Assembly: GCA_015904045.1 (NCBI GenBank)
Contig: JABMDG010000001.1
Coordinates: 1-6,310 of the forward strand
Direction: 5' to 3'
Length of the DNA stretch: 6,310 nt
From: Nitrospira sp.
Lineage (GTDB): Bacteria; Nitrospirota; Nitrospiria; Nitrospirales; Nitrospiraceae
Position numbers and translations under genes: made by a program. Shown in pieces: positions 4,935-6,310 of this stretch. The first letter of the stretch is position 1. The number at the start of each line of letters is the position of its first letter. The notes beneath the pieces are model-generated. The model worked only from the letters and a program-made list of their open reading frames with translations. It searched no databases and had not been told where the DNA came from.

Positions 4935-5948
4935 ATGTCCTTACCATTGTCGTCGATGCCGTTCGTTTCATTGTGCGGCCGCCTCTTGCTCTTCTCCATA
5001 CTGCTGTTTGGTTTCGCTTCACCCGGCGGCGCCGCCCAGATCACCGGCTTGGAATCACCGAATAGCTTCGTCGGCGACCAACTTGGGAGCGATTATTTCA
5101 TTTCGAATATCAATGGAGAACCGGAGGACCGAGACAACAACGGATTCATCACAAAATTGGACTCCACAGGGAAAGTCACGAGCCTCAAGTTCATCCAAGG
5201 CGGTGTTGGAAATATCCTGCTGCATGCGCCAAAGGGATTGGCCCTCATGGGACAAACCCTCTATGTCGCAGACCTCGACCAACTTAAAGGATTCGATAAG
5301 ACGACCGGCAAACTGCTCGTGGCCGTCTCGTTTCCCGCGGCATCTTCTCAAAAGAGTGTGTCCTTACGAGATGTGACAGCCGGACCGACCGGCCTACTAT
5401 ACGCATCTGATCAAGTCGCGAACTCCATTTACCGTATCGATCCCGCAGCTGATCATCGCGTGGATCTGCTGATCCACGATGACCGGCTGGCTGGACCGTC
5501 TGGAATCGCCGTCCACCCTAAAACAGGCCATCTCATCGCCGTCAGTTGGGACAAAGGCAAGATTCTGGATATTTCACCGGAAGGGGAATTCACCGAATTG
5601 GAGTCGAATGGATTCTTCACAGGACGATTCCAAAACTTAAGCGGAGTCGATTTCGATCGCTGGGGCAATATGTACCTATCGGACTTCACAAAAGGAAAAA
5701 TCTGGCGGATGACCAGAGATCATCGCTTCCACGTGATCGCCGAGTATCTGCTCGCCCCGGCCGATATCAGCATTGATCGCGCAAACAATCTGATCCTCGT
5801 CCCCTATCACTATGCCCATGCGGCCGAGATGAATGGATTGGAAACTCCCTCCGACGGCAAACCTAAGGTGGAAAAACGAACGCTGGCGGATTACGGATTT
5901 ATTCCACCTCCGCCAAAAGCAGCGACGGAAGGACCGGCAAAGAAATGA
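4935..5948 (+). CDS. Secreted NHL/SMP-30-like beta-propeller protein
   Basis: 337 residues. An N-terminal signal peptide (hydrophobic LLLFSILLFGFA, then SPGGAAQ; no lipobox Cys) predicts export, probably to the periplasm. The mature protein begins AAQITGLESPNSFVGD and carries NINGE and DNNGFITKLD, a start I associate with SMP-30/gluconolactonase-like (LRE) or NHL propellers. Blade-like repeats follow: APKGLALMGQTLYVADLDQL, GPTGLLYASDQVANSIYRID, GPSGIAVHPKTGHLIAVSWDKGKI, LSGVDFDRWGNMYLSDFTKGKIWRM and APADISIDRANNLILVPY. The C-terminus is Pro/Lys-rich (PPPPK). Such proteins may be lactonases or binding scaffolds, and no substrate can be assigned. Start: ATG 4935, or TTG 4932, which aligns with copy one. 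ATG 4956 would still give a signal peptide. The upstream extension to 4773 crosses the promoter. The gene is coupled to the next one by an ATGA overlap. Confidence 0.85.
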   Translation: MSLPLSSMPFVSLCGRLLLFSILLFGFASPGGAAQITGLESPNSFVGDQLGSDYFISNINGEPEDRDNNGFITKLDSTGKVTSLKFIQGGVGNILLHAPKGLALMGQTLYVADLDQLKGFDKTTGKLLVAVSFPAASSQKSVSLRDVTAGPTGLLYASDQVANSIYRIDPAADHRVDLLIHDDRLAGPSGIAVHPKTGHLIAVSWDKGKILDISPEGEFTELESNGFFTGRFQNLSGVDFDRWGNMYLSDFTKGKIWRMTRDHRFHVIAEYLLAPADISIDRANNLILVPYHYAHAAEMNGLETPSDGKPKVEKRTLADYGFIPPPPKAATEGPAKK

Positions 5949-6310
5949 GCGCCTGCCCCTATTGCACACAGCGAAAAGGAAAACGCCCTTGCCCGGCACT
6001 GGGTGGATTGATTTGCAGCCCCTGCTGCGGAGAACATCGGCTGGTCCTAATCTCCTGCCCCAGCGACTGTACGTATTTAGACAGCGGCAGCGACTATCAG
6101 CAAAAGCGGCTCGGCGAGCAATTTATGCCGATCCGGAGGGATTTCTACCGAGAGCTGAGCGAACTCGGCGGTGAAAAGGCCGTCGCCCTATTCAACCTGA
6201 TCGAGATCGTGACGTTCGGCTATTTCGAGGGACGAAGAGACGGACAGGATGCCGAAGTCGTCGCCTCCATTCAAGCTCTTCGCCGCACCCTCAGCCCATT
6301 GCATGTGCCA
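5945..6310 (+). CDS. Cys-rich, probably zinc-binding protein of unknown function (3'-truncated by window edge)
   Basis: 122 codons, open at the window end. The ATG overlaps the propeller stop as ATGA, with GGAAGG at 5927-5932 as a rather distant ribosome-binding site, so translational coupling is likely. The first 45 residues hold Cys4, Cys7 (CPYC), Cys16, Cys24, Cys27, Cys28, His31 (CSPCCGEH), Cys38 and Cys42 (CPSDC), enough for two metal sites of zinc-ribbon or treble-clef kind. After that come charged and helical segments (RRDFYRELSELGGEKAV, NLIEIVTFGYFEG). I have the impression that similar CPAL..IC..CCG..R proteins occur in other bacteria as hypotheticals, but I cannot name a family. There is no signal peptide, so it is probably cytoplasmic, unlike its exported neighbour. 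It is real by coupling, codon use and length; function is unknown. Confidence 0.75.
   Translation, partial: MSACPYCTQRKGKRPCPALGGLICSPCCGEHRLVLISCPSDCTYLDSGSDYQQKRLGEQFMPIRRDFYRELSELGGEKAVALFNLIEIVTFGYFEGRRDGQDAEVVASIQALRRTLSPLHVP

Larger units (their letters stand above)
3553..5159. repeat. Diverged tandem repeat of the folD-5'/promoter/propeller-5' unit
   Basis: Unit A runs 3553 to about 4124 and unit B runs 4522 to about 5159, in direct orientation. Offsets are 969 bp in the folD part, 973 in the promoter block, 1027 at the propeller promoter and 1035 in the mature coding start, showing small indels only between genes and one 9-nt in-frame indel in the signal peptide. Identity is 102/120 in folD, 34/37 in the promoter block and about 104/129 at the mature propeller start. 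The left edge is sharp: similarity begins at CAGGATCG (3553 and 4522). Copy two has about 50 extra bp between its two promoters. Confidence 0.85.

Noticed and set aside
3553..5159. Transposon or insertion sequence as the cause of the duplication
   Set aside because: No transposase, terminal inverted repeats or target-site duplication are visible at the edges (3553, 4521/4522); homologous recombination explains the pattern more simply.
1..6310. CRISPR array, tRNA, rRNA, or a phage/defence island
   Set aside because: No regularly spaced repeats, cloverleaf-like segments, rRNA sequence or characteristic genes were seen on either strand.

Overview
The window looks like chromosomal DNA of a GC-rich Gram-negative-type bacterium. 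Gene content, codon use and protein style remind me of Nitrospira (Nitrospirota), but this is recall and no marker gene here proves it. No rRNA, tRNA, CRISPR array or transposase is visible.

Layout, left to right. (1) 2-1009, + strand: the 3' part of a hybrid sensor kinase (end of a receiver domain, then HisKA and HATPase_c). (2) 1124-1744, + strand: an apaH-like diadenosine tetraphosphatase that loses its C-terminal part exactly where the convergent metF ends. (3) 1731-2642 and 2812-3672, both - strand: metF and folD, two consecutive steps of folate one-carbon metabolism, transcribed folD then metF. Between them lies a GC-rich element bounded by 24-bp imperfect inverted repeats. (4) 3673-5948: the most unusual part. 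The divergent unit [folD 5' end / intergenic promoter region / secreted beta-propeller gene] occurs twice in tandem. The first copy has the complete folD but a truncated, chimeric propeller gene. The second copy has only 40 codons of folD (folD') but a complete propeller gene. (5) 5945-6310, + strand: a Cys-rich, probably zinc-binding protein of unknown function, overlapping the propeller stop codon by ATGA and cut by the window end.

The two copies of region 4 differ mainly at synonymous sites, both in folD/folD' (18 of 120 nt, 13 of 16 changed codons silent) and in the start of the mature propeller protein. They therefore appear to have diverged while both were functional, as alleles in related lineages, and to have been joined later. 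This fits a mosaic made by recombination better than a recent duplication followed by decay. Comparison of the copies also works as a small phylogenetic footprint. It picks out a divergent promoter pair, a 37-bp near-identical block overlapping the folD promoter, a hairpin in the folD leader, and the probable start codons.

Functionally, FolD and MetF together take methenyl/methylene-tetrahydrofolate to methyl-tetrahydrofolate. The propeller protein is exported and likely works in the periplasm with an unknown substrate. The kinase and ApaH have no visible link to these genes. I see no defence or other multi-gene novel system; the novelty is in the mosaic locus, the truncated apaH and the two candidate regulatory/repeat structures.
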